From positions 22,259,501-22,323,500 of the forward strand of contig BSBM01000047.1 of NCBI GenBank assembly GCA_027924585.1: a stretch of 64,000 bases of DNA, given 5' to 3'. Origin of the DNA: Larix kaempferi. Its lineage: Eukaryota; Streptophyta; Pinopsida; Pinales; Pinaceae. Positions within the stretch are counted from its first letter, which is position 1. Every line of letters begins with the position of its first letter. Of this stretch, positions 47,484 to 58,635 are shown piece by piece. Position numbers and translations under genes: made by a program. The notes under the pieces were generated by a model. It did no database searches, was not told the DNA's origin, and saw only the letters and a program-made list of their open reading frames with translations.

Positions 47484-49594
47484 GTCCTAGTGATTTTGAC
47501 GACTTCACAGGAGCACTCACTAAACTTCACCAAACTAGCACAGTGAGAGAGTATCAGATGGAATTTGAGAAACTAGCCAATCACACAGAAGGATTGTCTG
47601 ATGAATTCTACAGGAGTTGTTTTATCAGTGGTCTCAAGGATGAAATCTGCTCAGAGGTCAAAATGTTTTGTCCCAACACAATGATGGAAGTCCTAGGGTT
47701 GGCTAAGTTGGCCGAGGACAAGATCGCAGCTCAACAACGCTCCAAACCCACCTTTGTTCCCTTCAGAAATATGGGTTCCCAACGACCTCCCATCACGCCT
47801 GCTCCTCAACCAACTCCTATCAAGCATTTGTCTGAAATAGAAATGCAGGCACGCTGAGAAAAAGGGCTTTGCTATAATTGTAATGAGAAATTCACTCGGG
47901 GACATAAATGTGTTCAACAAAAGCTCTATATCTTGGATGTGGATTCTCCGCCTGCCTTAGAACTTGGTGAAGAAGCTACAGATACAGTAGATGATCCGGT
48001 CGACATGCAACACCCGCTTGTTGACACCCCATCTCAGGACGACCCACCCGAGATCTCTCTCCATGCTATAACCGACGTCACCACCCCACAAACAATGGGG
48101 GTCAGGGGATACTTCAAGAAGCTCCCTCTTACCATACTCATTGATTCTGGTAGCACTCATAACTTCATTGACCCTCGAATTGCCAAACAGGCTGATTGTT
48201 TTGTCCATCCTTGCTCCAACTTTGAAGTCATGGTTGCCAATGGGGGCACCTTACCTTGTAAGGGGAAGTCTCACAATGTGCGTATCTCTATGGAAGATTA
48301 TAACCTATGCTCTGACATGTTTTCCTTGTCAGTAGGCGGATGTGATGTGGTTTTGGGCGTTCAATGGTTACGCACACTTGGCCCCATCTTATGGGATTTT
48401 GCTGAACTCTGGATGCAGTTTAACGTCAATGGGGCACAACACAAATTTTGGGGCTTACAACCAGGGTCTCTCCGCATCATCAGTTCACATCGCCTGGAAA
48501 AAATCCTTAAGAAGAATTCACATGGTGTCATCGCTCAGCTCAATTCCATTCAGATGCACCCATCAACAGTCTCCACTACTTCCTTGGATAAATATGCAGG
48601 TATCTTTGCTGAACCAATGAGCTTGCTGCCTTCAAGAGACCTTTCCGGTAAGAATGTAACCACATTTACCTCTCAACAAGAAATGATGGCTATTTTGCAT
48701 GCAGTACAGAAGTGGCAGCCATACCTATTAGGCAATTATTTATGCATCAAGACTGATCTCCCGAGTCTGGAAAATTTTCTGGAACAATGGGTCTCCTCCC
48801 CAACACACCTGCAATGGGTTATCCAACTCATGGGTTATCACTATGTGATCACTTACAAGAAGGGTAAGGACAATATGGTGGAAGATGCTCCTTCTCGCAC
48901 AATTGATGACCCAGTTTCTCTTCTAGCTATTTCTCTGCTTGTTCCAAATTGGTTGCCATATGTTCAATAGGGATATCTCTTCTATGATCTCCATGCTTCT
49001 TCATCAACAGGGCACTCTGGGTTCTGCAAAATGTATGACCAGGAACAATGTAACTTCTTTTGGCTGGGACTAAAAATGACAATTCAACAGCTGGTGGCTA
49101 ACGATGATACTTTCCAAGTCAACAAGGGGGAACCAACACTCCTTTCGGGATTGATCAAACCCTTGCCCATCACTACACAGCGTTGGCCAACTATTTCTAT
49201 GGATTTCCTAGCAGCACTCTGGTGGTACAATACCACATCTCAAAGGACACCATATGAAGCAGTCTATGGACAAACACCGCCAGTTCTTCTTCCATACACC
49301 CTTAGCAGCTCCCCAGTTCAGGAAATTGACTCGGTTCTTCGAAACCGCGATCAGATTCTTCTCATTCTGCAGGACAATCTTCACATGGCCAGAATTCGCC
49401 TGAAACAACAAGCCGATCAGCACCGTTCTGAGCGCATTTTCCATGCAGCTGACAGGGTTCTTCTTCATCTACAACCTTCCAAGCAATCCTCCTTGATACT
49501 CCAAAGGCGTCAGTGGCCCGAAATGCAAACCAAGGATGCTACTGGGGAACCACTCCTTCAGATTCTGCAGCAATTTCTCCAACCAAAGCTTTGA
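47484..49594 (+). pseudogene. Gypsy C fused gag-protease-RNase H-integrase remnant
   Basis: One frame throughout with only two stops (TGA 47855, TAG 48968). Segments: gag end (STVREYQMEFEKLANHTEG), knuckle-like CYNCNEKFTRGHKC at 47871, protease LIDSGSTHNFIDP near 48140 and its second half (GCDVVLGVQWL), then a direct jump at about 48650 into the end of RNase H (MAILHAVQKWQPYL, YHYVITYKKGKDNMVEDA), then integrase zinc-finger remains (HASSSTGHSGF; Cys pair lost) and the integrase C-terminal part (RTPYEAVYGQTPP, HAADRVLLHLQP). RT and the integrase D-D-E core are gone, yet the joins keep the frame. It cannot replicate on its own. Confidence 0.9.
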
Positions 49595-49608
49595 GGACAA
49601 AGCCTTTT

Positions 49609-49623
49609 CTAAGGGAGAGGGGA
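49609..49623 (+). other. Polypurine tract, gypsy C
   Basis: AAGGGAGAGGGGA directly before the 3' LTR. Confidence 0.8.
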
Positions 49624-50008
49624 TGTTAGGAACCTATGTCAACCCTTCTCTTTACTATGTTAGTATATTGTTGTTGGACGCATATTCTTTGTAAGTCGTC
49701 CCGTAGTATTTGTTGATCCGTAGTTTATATTAGCCCATAGTATTGACCCATAGTATTGGACGCATATGCTTTGTAAGTCGTCCTGTAGTATTATATGTCC
49801 CATGGTTTTGACTCATAGTATTGGGCATAGACTTAGTATATAAGTGTGTGTTGAGGTCATTGAAGGCACCGTGAATTTAATTGTATTGACCTTTCTCAAA
49901 GGAGGTTGCCCCCTCGAAGTGGTCCGTGATCAATATAAAAGCGATTTTGTTCTATTATTTCTGATATCTCGTGTATTTGCATTAATTAATCATTGTAGGT
50001 ACATCACA
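49624..50008 (+). repeat. Gypsy C 3' LTR
   Basis: 385 bp, same length as the 5' LTR with scattered substitutions only, followed by AACGT. Confidence 0.95.
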
Positions 50009-50013
50009 AACGT

Positions 50014-50466
50014 TCTCTAGTCGGAAGTAATGATTTTCCAAAAGTAAACATAATGACCTCTATTGGATTGGGTCAAAAAAAATGGGTTCCTGTGTATGGT
50101 TATGCATCGAGGGTAAACCTTATTATCAATGGATGGATCATATTCATCTTTCCAAATATTGATCATATTGAAGCAATTCTGAAGAGCATATGGTTGGTGA
50201 AATATGGGTCGCTTATTCTCAAGTGATGGCATGGAGCCTTTGACCCAGCAAGGGAAAGATAGACCAGGAAGCATTTGTGGATGTTATTTCCTGGGTTCCC
50301 CTTGGAGCTGTGGACACAAAATGTGTTGGAGGGAATTGCAAATACTATTGGTAAATTTATTAGGGTGGACAAAAAATCTTTGTATGGAAAGGATAAAAGA
50401 GTGGCAAGATTTATGGTTGAGCTCGAGATATCCCTAGGGTTGCCACTAGTACAAAATGAGAGATAA
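50014..50466 (+). pseudogene. DUF4283 relic, copy C continuation
   Basis: Resumes copy C after gypsy C. KKWVPVYGYASRVNLIING, HIEAILKSIWLVKYGSL, a stop, then FDPARERQTR and LWMLFPGFPLELWTQNVLEG, VDKKSLYGKDKRVARFMVEL. This is DUF4283 sequence longer than that kept in copy B. Stops and a frame change make it a pseudogene. Confidence 0.7.
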
Positions 50467-50546
50467 GTGACCAGGTGACCAAAAAATTTGGTCAACAAAG
50501 TTTTTTCAAGGGATAAATGACCAAAATTGAGAAATTTTAAGTGAGC

Positions 50547-50650
50547 TAACTAAAAATGACCAAGAAAAATGACTAATTTGGTCATGAGATAATAACTAAA
50601 CTAAAAATGACCACATAACAATTGGTCATTTATTTGGTCATTTTTAGTTG
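50547..50650. mobile_element. Small inverted-repeat element (MITE-like)
   Basis: About 104 bp bounded by AACTAAAAATGACCA at 50548 and its complement TGGTCATTTTTAGTT ending at 50649. The flanks on the left continue with other TGACCAAA / TTTGGTCA words (50470-50545), so the real element may be larger. No target duplication was resolved. Confidence 0.55.
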
Positions 50651-50694
50651 TGTCACTCCGACAATGGAAAATTACAATTTTGACAATGAATTTG

Positions 50695-50783
50695 TACAAT
50701 TTACTAAATTTTAATACTGGAGATGGATTCAGAGACCCTAAAACTCTGAATCCATCTGCAATGTTAAAATTTAGTAAATTGTA
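50695..50783. repeat. Foldback hairpin of ~40-nt arms
   Basis: Left arm TACAATTTACTAAATTTTAA ... AGATGGATTCAGAG and right arm CTCTGAATCCATCT ... TTAAAATTTAGTAAATTGTA are inverted copies with a short loop. Just after it, GTAGATGGATTCAGAGAC recurs in direct orientation at 50788. Confidence 0.8.
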
Positions 50784-50829
50784 ACATTGTAGATGGATTC
50801 AGAGACACGAGGAAGTGTCGAACATAGCA

Positions 50830-52600
50830 TTAAAATTTTTGAATCATGATGATGAGGATGGTCGTGATGACAATTTGAGTGAAATAATGATCCTGTGAAC
50901 TGTTATGATTTGAAATTCATAACCAACCGGTCTAGACTCCCAAGCATGGGTGCCTAATTAATAAGTATGGATCAATTGGCCATGAGCTTCAAAATAAAAA
51001 TTATATTGTGGTTAAATATTTCTTAACCTATGGCAATGCAAATAATATATGAGCCTAGGAGGTGTTGATTCTCAACATTGACATGATTCTGAAGTGTCAA
51101 AAGTACATCATGCTAGAGGAGAACCTATTAAATTTTGTCGCATATTCATTATGTCTTTACTGTCATATCCAGGGAAATGTGTTTGTCACGTCTATATCTT
51201 GTTTCACCATTTTTTCTTCCATATGCCCCCTACGAGACACTTTACAAGTTTCGTCTCATGTGTTGTCATGTCATGGTCGAGTCAAGTTTGCAGTTTGTCG
51301 TTCCTTGTTAGTTTCATTGTCATGCTATGGAATCGATGTCATTGTGTTCAAGTCATGGGGGAAATCATGACCAAAAGGGAAAGGTTGTTTCATATTTAGT
51401 TCATTGCATTTATCTTCTTTCCCTTCAGTTTTATAGTTTTTCTCTCTCCTCGTATCTTGTATGCAAAACTTGTAAACTTCATTTCTTGTACCGTTCTTGT
51501 TTCTCATTTCGTTTCCCGTTTCTCATTTCTGGTAACATAGCTGAGGATACATTTTCTTTAGTGCAAACTCCATCAGCTAACCATGTCCGGGTTTGTGAAC
51601 AAGACCTATACCGGGGCCATGGCTACTCATATGCATAATTACCGGCCTCACTTATAACCATACCCTCTCTGTTATATTTCTTGGCACCTCCACCATATGG
51701 GTTTCCATTGCCATTTCCTCCATCCTTGTCATTGACATTATTAACTTTCATCCCAATGACCCACTTTATAAGTGAGATCAAACTCCTTTTCTCCATCAAG
51801 AACCTTTGCAACTAGGAAATCCAACAACAATAAATCTATTACCCGTGACCACTTTGGAGAAGGAATGGAAAATATGGATAGCATCGACCACTCTCAAGAT
51901 ACCCTAGAAGTCTCCCATTTAGTGGTTTGAGGATGCATCCATGGTGCTTGAGCCCGGGGAGCTATGTTTAGGGATTGAGTTTGTTGATTCCCTCCTCAAA
52001 GAATGGTCAAAGGATTTAATTTGTTGTTTACCTACCATGACTATGATCAAGGCCTAAAGAGCCATATGTGGTGCACAAAACATCTTAATGGTTCCCATAT
52101 ACAACTCTTATCCCAAAGACACTATAGTGAGGGCTTGTGTCATGGTTTCTAGCTGTGGTTAATGGTACTTGAGCTTGATAAGTTTTAATTACGGATGAAG
52201 GTCCTTGTTTCCCCCCTTGATCATGTTTATTCCTTAAGACGCATTTCCAATTCACAAAATCTACTCATGAAACTTGTATCCCACTCAGAGACTTGTAAAA
52301 AACCTTGCAAATGACTCATGTGTTGGTTTGAGGACTCATTCAAGGCCCTTGAGCACAAGAATATTCAATAATATCTGAATGCACTTTTTTTATTCCCTTG
52401 ATAATGGTTGAGGAATGACAACCCATCCTTAGTCTGCAAAACCTCATAATGGCATCCATATCTAACTATGATGCTAAATATGTCTTAATCCCTATATATT
52501 GTAGCATTACATTTCTATTGTTGTATTCTTATTGTCTTTATTGGTTGGCTATGACCTTAATTGTAATTGTATGGTTGGATAGAATTGTAATTGTACCCTT
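50830..52600. other. Unassigned noncoding stretch
   Basis: No gene recognised. Two diverged segments share TGGTTTGAGGA...TTGAGC and CATAATGG.(A/T)CCATAT words (51930-52100 and 52320-52470), which may be parts of LTRs belonging to the gypsy relic to the right. Confidence 0.35.
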
Positions 52601-52602
52601 TA

Positions 52603-52606
<4 letters not shown>

Positions 52607-52664
<58 letters not shown>

Positions 52665-52665
52665 C
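52607..52665. repeat. Compound (TA)n(CA)n microsatellite
   Basis: A TA run of about 32 bp passes directly into a CA run of about 26 bp. Confidence 0.95.
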
Positions 52666-54690
52666 AAGGAGACCTATCTTTATGATCATCTCATCTTGTC
52701 TTGTGTATTTGTACATTATATAAGGAGGTTTCCCTCTCGAATATGCTTCTTATTCATCTATTTTATTCATTATTAAGGCATTGTATTAATCTCTCTTTCT
52801 TATTTTATGCTCTTTTGGGAATTTGGAGCATAACATTTGGTATCTGAGCTTAGAAGCTTCCAAAACACACCATCTTGGAATTTTCGCTATAACGTTTTTT
52901 ACATGGATTTTTTAGACACCAAAAATTGAGGGGCCTCATAAGACATTGAAATATATCTAATATGGATTTCAGGTCTTGATTCATTACATATTCAGAGTTA
53001 TACACTGTGGAAGTTAAGTTTTTTTACTAGTCCAAAAACTAGTCTCAAACAAGTGTTTTGGGTAAAACTATTATATCTAGATCTTGAGAGATCAAAATGA
53101 AGTGAGACCTATTTAATAAAAAGGAAGAAATACCATAGTTTTTGGGTACAAATTTTAAAACTAGAGATGGAAAATCAGACACATGGTAGTCCATACACCT
53201 TCTCTCTCCTAAAAGGCACAAAAACAACAAGTTTTGGGAAAATCGCCATAACTCTCTCTTGGAACATCAAAATTGGGTGAAACCCATGGAATTTCAGAGA
53301 TGACATAGAAGGATACTATAGGATTCAATTTCAGACTCAGAGGGGGCTAAATTGCATAGCTACCTCAGTTGGAAGGTCAGCCGGCAAGACAATCTCCAAA
53401 CTAGGGTTTTTAAAGCTATATTAACTTCAAAATTACATAGATTTTGATTGGAATATCTATTTTGGTGATTCAAAAGGTGTGATAAAGAGGAAATAGAGAA
53501 AAAAATAGGTAAATATTAGTGATATATAATGGAAAGAGGAAGATTAAAAATTAGTTCTCCACTAAACCTCTTGAAATCTGAATCATGACTTATGACAAAA
53601 ATGAATAAATGGGTCACCAACTATCCAATTTGAAGGAAGTGATTGATAGGTTAGAGACACATAATTGATAAACCAAAAAAATTATATAGAAAAGGTGTTT
53701 AAAAAAATGGCCAGGGAGATGTTCAATAAATAGGATCTCGAAGAGATGGCCACTTAGATACAAAAAAATGAATTTTTTAATGAGATGAGGAAATTATTTC
53801 CTCATAATTCAAATCCTAAGGAATAATATAAGGAGAACAAGATGGATTTGTCCCAGTCACATACTAATAAAATTGAAAAATAGTTGGATAAAAAGAGGAT
53901 CGAGTCCCAGACATTTGAATATTCATCACATCATAGGGAGGGAATCGTTTCCTCCCCTAGCCACAATCAACCTACAAGGTTGACACCTCTCCAATTGGAG
54001 GAAAAAATAGATAAGAGACTGTGTTTCAATTGTGGAATCAAGTACAATAAAGGGCATAAGTGCAATGAGAAGAAATTATTTTACATAGACTGTGAAGAGG
54101 AAGATGATCGAGAACCAAAACAATCTCAAGAGTTAGATATAGAGGATACAACTCCAACCATATCTTTCCATGCATTGGTCGGTGTTATCACACCTCAAAC
54201 TATCAGGACACAAGGGTATATCAAAAATAAAAAGGTAGTAGTGTTGATTGATTCTAGTAGTACCCATAACTTCATTAATTTCAAATTAGCCAAACTTCTA
54301 AATTTATTTGTATAATATCCAACACCAAAATTTCAAGTAATAATTGCAGATGGAGGTACCAACCACCATAAATTTTTCATAGAAACACCATAGTATTAGG
54401 CTTACTATGAGAGAATATATATTGCATAGTCCAATGATTGCAATGCAAATGAGTGGTGCTGATGTTGTACTATGGGTCCAGTGGCTACAGTCCTTAGGAA
54501 CAATGGCTCTCAATTTTCAGAAACTTTTCATAATATTCTCTTTAGAAAGAAAGGAAATTGAACTTATAGGTATTCCAAGAAAAGACTCTAAATTGATAAG
54601 CTCTAATACCATGACATGTTTAAAGAATTTTTCTTCGAATTTTCAGTAATAATTCACTTAAGAATATCTCCTAACATGTTTAAAACAATC
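52666..54690 (+). mobile_element. Old gypsy relic: LTR end, primer site, gag, protease
   Basis: An LTR end (GGAGCATAACA at about 52835) is followed by a decayed primer site TGGTATCTGAGC at 52838. A ~1-kb leader comes next, then gag and protease remains (53884-54650). The remainder of pol is absent; sequence changes character near 54690. LTR start not found. Confidence 0.65.
53884..54650 (+). pseudogene. Gypsy gag C-terminus and protease, decayed
   Basis: 143-codon frame with a knuckle-like CFNCGIKYNKGHKC, an acidic linker and the protease segment VVVLIDSSSTHNFINF. The catalytic DSG is here DSS. A stop follows at 54313; the second half of the protease (MSGADVVLWVQWLQSLGTMA) is in another frame at 54450-54530. 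Its layout resembles gypsy C (LIDSGSTHNFI and GCDVVLGVQWL), so they belong to related lineages. Confidence 0.75.
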
Positions 54691-56100
54691 TATTTCAAAT
54701 ATGTTAAATGTTATGTAGGGACCAACAACAAGGGAAGAGAAAGTTGTCGTAAGAAAATAAAAATTGTGGAAGATATAAATGATGATGAATTGGTCCTTAG
54801 CTCATCTGGAGGGGTACTGGAAGTTAATGAAAGGGGGGGAAGATTTTATAAAACTATGAGGGATATAATGGAAAGAATGTATAGACGTACTTTCCACTTA
54901 GTGTACAAAAATCAATCCAATGACTCCAAGAATCAGGCTATATTTAAATTGCAAGAAACGTTTACTGAGCAATTGTTAATGAGACCTATCAAATTTGCAA
55001 AACCAAAAACATACAACAACAAAAAAGAATCATTGAAAAAATAATATTCCTAAACATGTTTATATAGAATATGTATATACTACTACAAAACATTGAATTA
55101 TTTATTAATATTAATTCTACTATATTTACTTTTCATATCAATACAAAAATATTTTAATTTCATTTTAATTTTTCATGATGATTATGAAAATTCCAGAGGA
55201 CAAACGAGGTGATATCCAAAAAATGTCAATAGAGATGTCTAGAAAAGTGTACAAGGAGATGGTCAAAGAAATGGACATAATTGCATCGCAAAAGGAGCCA
55301 TCTCAACAACAATGTGCTTCAAATATATGTAATCACTGATTTATTTTTTCTTTTACGCACATATAATTAATTATTTAATATTAAATATTAATTTTCAATT
55401 CTTTTTTGCATAAAATAAAAGAAAATGGAATCCATTCAGCACACAAGACATGGCGACAAGGAAGAAAAGGGTTGATAGGAAAGTTTGTGAGTAAATGTGA
55501 ATTTTCCTTACAACATAAGATTTCATATTGGTTCTGATCTTTATATTTTAATTTTTTTACCCTCATCCTTGGATGTCTTCAAACAGATTCTTAGATACAA
55601 AGAAGAGTCATTACAAGAATTGATTGACATTAGATTAAGTATGGGTTGTGAGTATATGTGGGCTTATAAAAAAATAGTTGTGGAATTCATAAGTATGTAT
55701 ATTGTTTTACTTCTCTCATATTATAATTAATAGAGCAACAAAAAACATTTATATTAAATCTATGATTTATGATGGGGTATAAAACTTACATGAAACAAAG
55801 TATGGATTGGATCCAACAGAAAATTTGTTGAGAGAAGGCATGAGACATGACTTTGAAAGTATGTGTACTATTTATGACACAAGTCTTACTATAATGTGCT
55901 TTTTTATTTACATAATCATGTATATTATCTATTTTTTCATTATGCCCAGCAATGTAGATACATTCATTACACTTTATTTTTATGTTTGTAGATGGAAGCT
56001 GAAGAGGAGGAACACAGTCAAGGAAATCAGCAAAACATTCGGCCAAATAACTCAAGTCATGCAAGTAGCTTGAGCACTAACAGCAGTTCCATCGAAGAAT
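54691..56100 (+). other. Possible degenerate transposase exons
   Basis: Short frames rich in charged residues: 54720-55044 (VNERGGRFYKTMRDIMERMY, IFKLQETFTEQL), 55190-55280 (PEDKRGDIQKMSIEMSRKVY), 55430-55500 (HSAHKTWRQGRKGLIGKFV), 55590-55690 (RYKEESLQELIDIRLSMG), 55990-56090 (MEAEEEEHSQGNQQN). Order and style resemble exon-split plant Ptta/En-Spm-type proteins, but no diagnostic motif is certain. Its place next to the CACTA-like terminus at 56600-57324 is the best support. Confidence 0.35.
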
Positions 56101-56543
56101 GACGATCAATATAATTGGATGTTAATGCAAGTTGTATGTTTTGAAATAATTGTTTGAAAATCTGACATTTTGTATAATGCACTGGACATAGTTTCCCAAT
56201 TGGAAGACGCCAGGTTACCAATAAGTGTAACAATTACATATTGAGATTTTGATTATTGTGGACCTTTATGTTGTCCCATTTTGTATGAAAAAGGGCCCCT
56301 TATTCATTTATAATAAAATAAATTTCTTTTTATATTGCATTGTCCAATTTCATTGTGAAATGTTACATCACTAATTAAATATTACAATGAACACATGTGA
56401 AATTTTTGATGATATAAAAAATTAATCTAAACATCATATCCAAATGTAATAATTAAATTTCAAATTATATGAATATTATTGTAAAAATAATTTCATTTTC
56501 TGATGAATAATGGAATATATATTTCATTTTCTGATAAATAATG

Positions 56544-56546
<3 letters not shown>

Positions 56547-56576
<30 letters not shown>
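56547..56576. repeat. (TA)n microsatellite
   Basis: About 30 bp of TA repeats, preceded by two copies of TTTCATTTTCTGAT.AATAATGGAATATAT. Confidence 0.9.
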
Positions 56577-56578
<2 letters not shown>

Positions 56579-56599
56579 TGAATTAAAATTTGTATAGTA

Positions 56600-57324
56600 G
56601 TCACCGGTCACTGGTCACCAATGAGAAAATGAATACAAATGCTTTTAATTGTTTTAATCGCATCGGTTTGTCTAAGTAAAAGTTGCAACAATGTAATTAA
56701 TGATGTGGAAATGTGGGCACCGATGCTTTTGAAATACAATTGCATCGATGCAACAAAGTGGTAGTTATATGCCCAATGTAGTTTTATTATTTGTATGCAA
56801 CAATACTTTCCATATAACAATGCACCGTGATACAAAATATTGTGATCGCACAATAATGTAAAAATGCAATGAACATCAAACTCTGGTCAACTTCACCAAT
56901 GTGTTTTCCATCCCTGTCAGCACTAGTGCATTATCTAAGGACATAAGCACCGATGCAATGTTTCTTATAGAGCATTGGTGCACATGAAGTTATAGAGCAC
57001 AGGTGCCATTAAGATATTTGTACACATCGGTGCTTGTTTGTATTAAAATAAACTAATGCTTTTTCAATTAATGTGCACCAGTGCCATTTATTATTGTATG
57101 CACCAGTGCGTTCAGTTTAGTAAAATACAACATAAAAATTCCTCCACTAAAACCTCTGACTACCGAGTTTTTTTAGTTATAATAGTTTTCCATAAAAACC
57201 TCCGCCAAACCATACAGTACCATTGGCGGAGGTTGTAGCGGAGGTTTCTTTGACAATTTTGGATAATCTTGTAACACTAAAAACCTCTGCTATAACCTCC
57301 TATACAAGGTCTTTTTCTTGTAAT
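56600..57324 (-). mobile_element. CACTA-like transposon terminus with subterminal repeats
   Basis: Read on the minus strand, the end at 57324 is ATTACAAGAAAAAGACC, close to the CACTACAAGAAAAA opening of plant CACTA (En/Spm) elements. Inside lie GC-rich inverted repeats (AACCTCCGCCAA at 57197 with TTGGCGGAGGTT at 57223), then at least eight copies of the palindromic 10-mer GCACYRRTGC between 56717 and 57109. Dense short subterminal repeats are a hallmark of CACTA elements and bind their accessory protein. The opposite end was not found; the first bases are mutated, so this is an old copy. Confidence 0.6.
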
Positions 57325-57329
57325 CCCAA

Positions 57330-57490
57330 ACCGACATTATAATAAACAACATAGTGTTAGGATCAAAGTTAGGGAACCAAGGAGTTATAAAATTTCTTGC
57401 ACTACCCCAAAACCAATGACACTCCTCAAGCACTTGTTTATAACCATCATGATCATAGAATTGAATAATTAAAAATCCCTTGGAAGACAT
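57330..57490 (-). pseudogene. DUF4283 fragment
   Basis: Minus-strand frame MSSKGFLIIQFYDHDGYKQV...CHWFWGSARNFITPWFPNFD, matching the DUF4283 core (an 'F-x-x-x-F' strand, a helix, then W and W-x-P-x-F-D). It lies just outside the CACTA-like end. Confidence 0.55.
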
Positions 57491-57568
57491 AGAGATTTCA
57501 CATTTCTCTATCTAGGTTGAGTGAATTTAGTTAAACAATGTTGTTGTGGGAGGTCAGTACCCACTAAA

Positions 57569-58230
57569 TCAACAAATAATTAAATCTTTTTCATATAGTG
57601 AATGGATATGGGTTACCTCCAGTGTTGTGATATCCATTACCGACACCTCTTCATCATGCCCCATTATATAAGAACTATGAATAGGAGAAGGCTTGGAGGA
57701 AATGATACAAGTTTGGAAGTTGTTGGCATTTTGAAACCCACAACTCCTCCACGTAATTGCATTACCAAATTGATATATCGTAAAATATTTGCATATATTG
57801 TAGACATACAATAATGTTTGAAGTCGTCTACCCCATACATTAAACACTATTGAGCAACAAGAATACCTTGAGCATACTCCAATTTCTACTTTAGATCAAA
57901 CACACAATCTTCATAATGCTCCAACAAGCATATTTTTTTGCAAAGAGGAACCTAACCATAATCTAAATTTTTGCCATCCTTTTTCCAATAACACCAAAAA
58001 CTTAGCTAGTAGAAATTTTGTCAAATGCTTTGTTTACAAAAATTTCATCAAATAAATGCTCAATATCCCCAACACCGAGACGTTAATTGTGTGTATACAT
58101 TTCATCAAACAAGTTCCAAGTTGTCTTCAAGCTTTTTCCAAACACTTTGTGTGCAAGTGTTTCACCAATATAATTAGAATAACTTCCACCACTCGCAATT
58201 AACATTATGTGCTAGGTTTTAGCTACAAGA
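57569..58230 (-). pseudogene. Unidentified degenerate coding sequence
   Basis: Read on the minus strand from 58230: LIASGGSYSNYIGETLAHKV...TTWNLFDEMYTHN, a stop, DIEHLFDEIFVNKAFDKIS, a frameshift, LLEHYEDCVFDLK, KLEYAQGILVAQ, then the 92-codon frame 57847-57569. The amphipathic, Leu- and charged-rich text with stops at few positions suggests a formerly real protein. I do not recognise the family. Confidence 0.4.
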
Positions 58231-58234
58231 ATAA

Positions 58235-58400
58235 AACCTTCTTTATATCCATGTTAAAAAATAAAACATTTAAATAAATTTAAAACACTAACCATTAATA
58301 ATAATTAATAAAACTACACTTTTAATTACTTATCAAACCTTCTTGATATCCATGTTAAAGAATAAAACATTTAAATAAATTTAAATGTTTTAAGCACGAT
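58235..58400 (+). repeat. ~100-bp tandem duplication
   Basis: AACCTTCTT.ATATCCATGTTAAA.AATAAAACATTTAAATAAATTTAAA occurs at about 58236 and 58337. Just downstream, GGTCGTTTGGCTTCGG and TCGTTTGGATTCGG each precede TAAAATATTCCATTTTT (58480-58545). Confidence 0.8.
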
Positions 58401-58635
58401 AATTTAATTTTAAGCACAATAATCGTCGATACTTCATGAATTTAAACGAGAGAAGAAATATAATTTATCTATGTGTCATCGTTTGGATTCGGTAAAATAT
58501 TCCATTTTTATGGTCGTTTGGCTTCGGTAAAATATTCCATTTTTGAAAGGTCTCCTCACATCTCTCTTCATTTAAATATAGTCGCATTCTTTTGCAAAGA
58601 AATTGGTGGTAGTGCAATCTTGAAAAATCTTAAGA

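Larger units (their letters stand above)
46580..50008 (+). mobile_element. Gypsy C: 3.4-kb internally deleted gypsy element
   Basis: LTRs of 385 bp (46580-46964, 49624-50008) starting TGTTAGGAACC and ending GTACATCACA, target duplication AACGT on both sides (46575-46579, 50009-50013), Met primer site and purine tract. I count about 13 differences between the two LTRs (roughly 3-4%). The 2.7-kb interior is too short for gag-pol: the gag start, all of reverse transcriptase, and the integrase core are missing. A relative lies on the minus strand at 19736-20275. Confidence 0.95.

Noticed and set aside
52449-52776. Frames ending in IYIYIYIYTHTHTHTH
   Set aside because: Produced by the TA/CA microsatellite.
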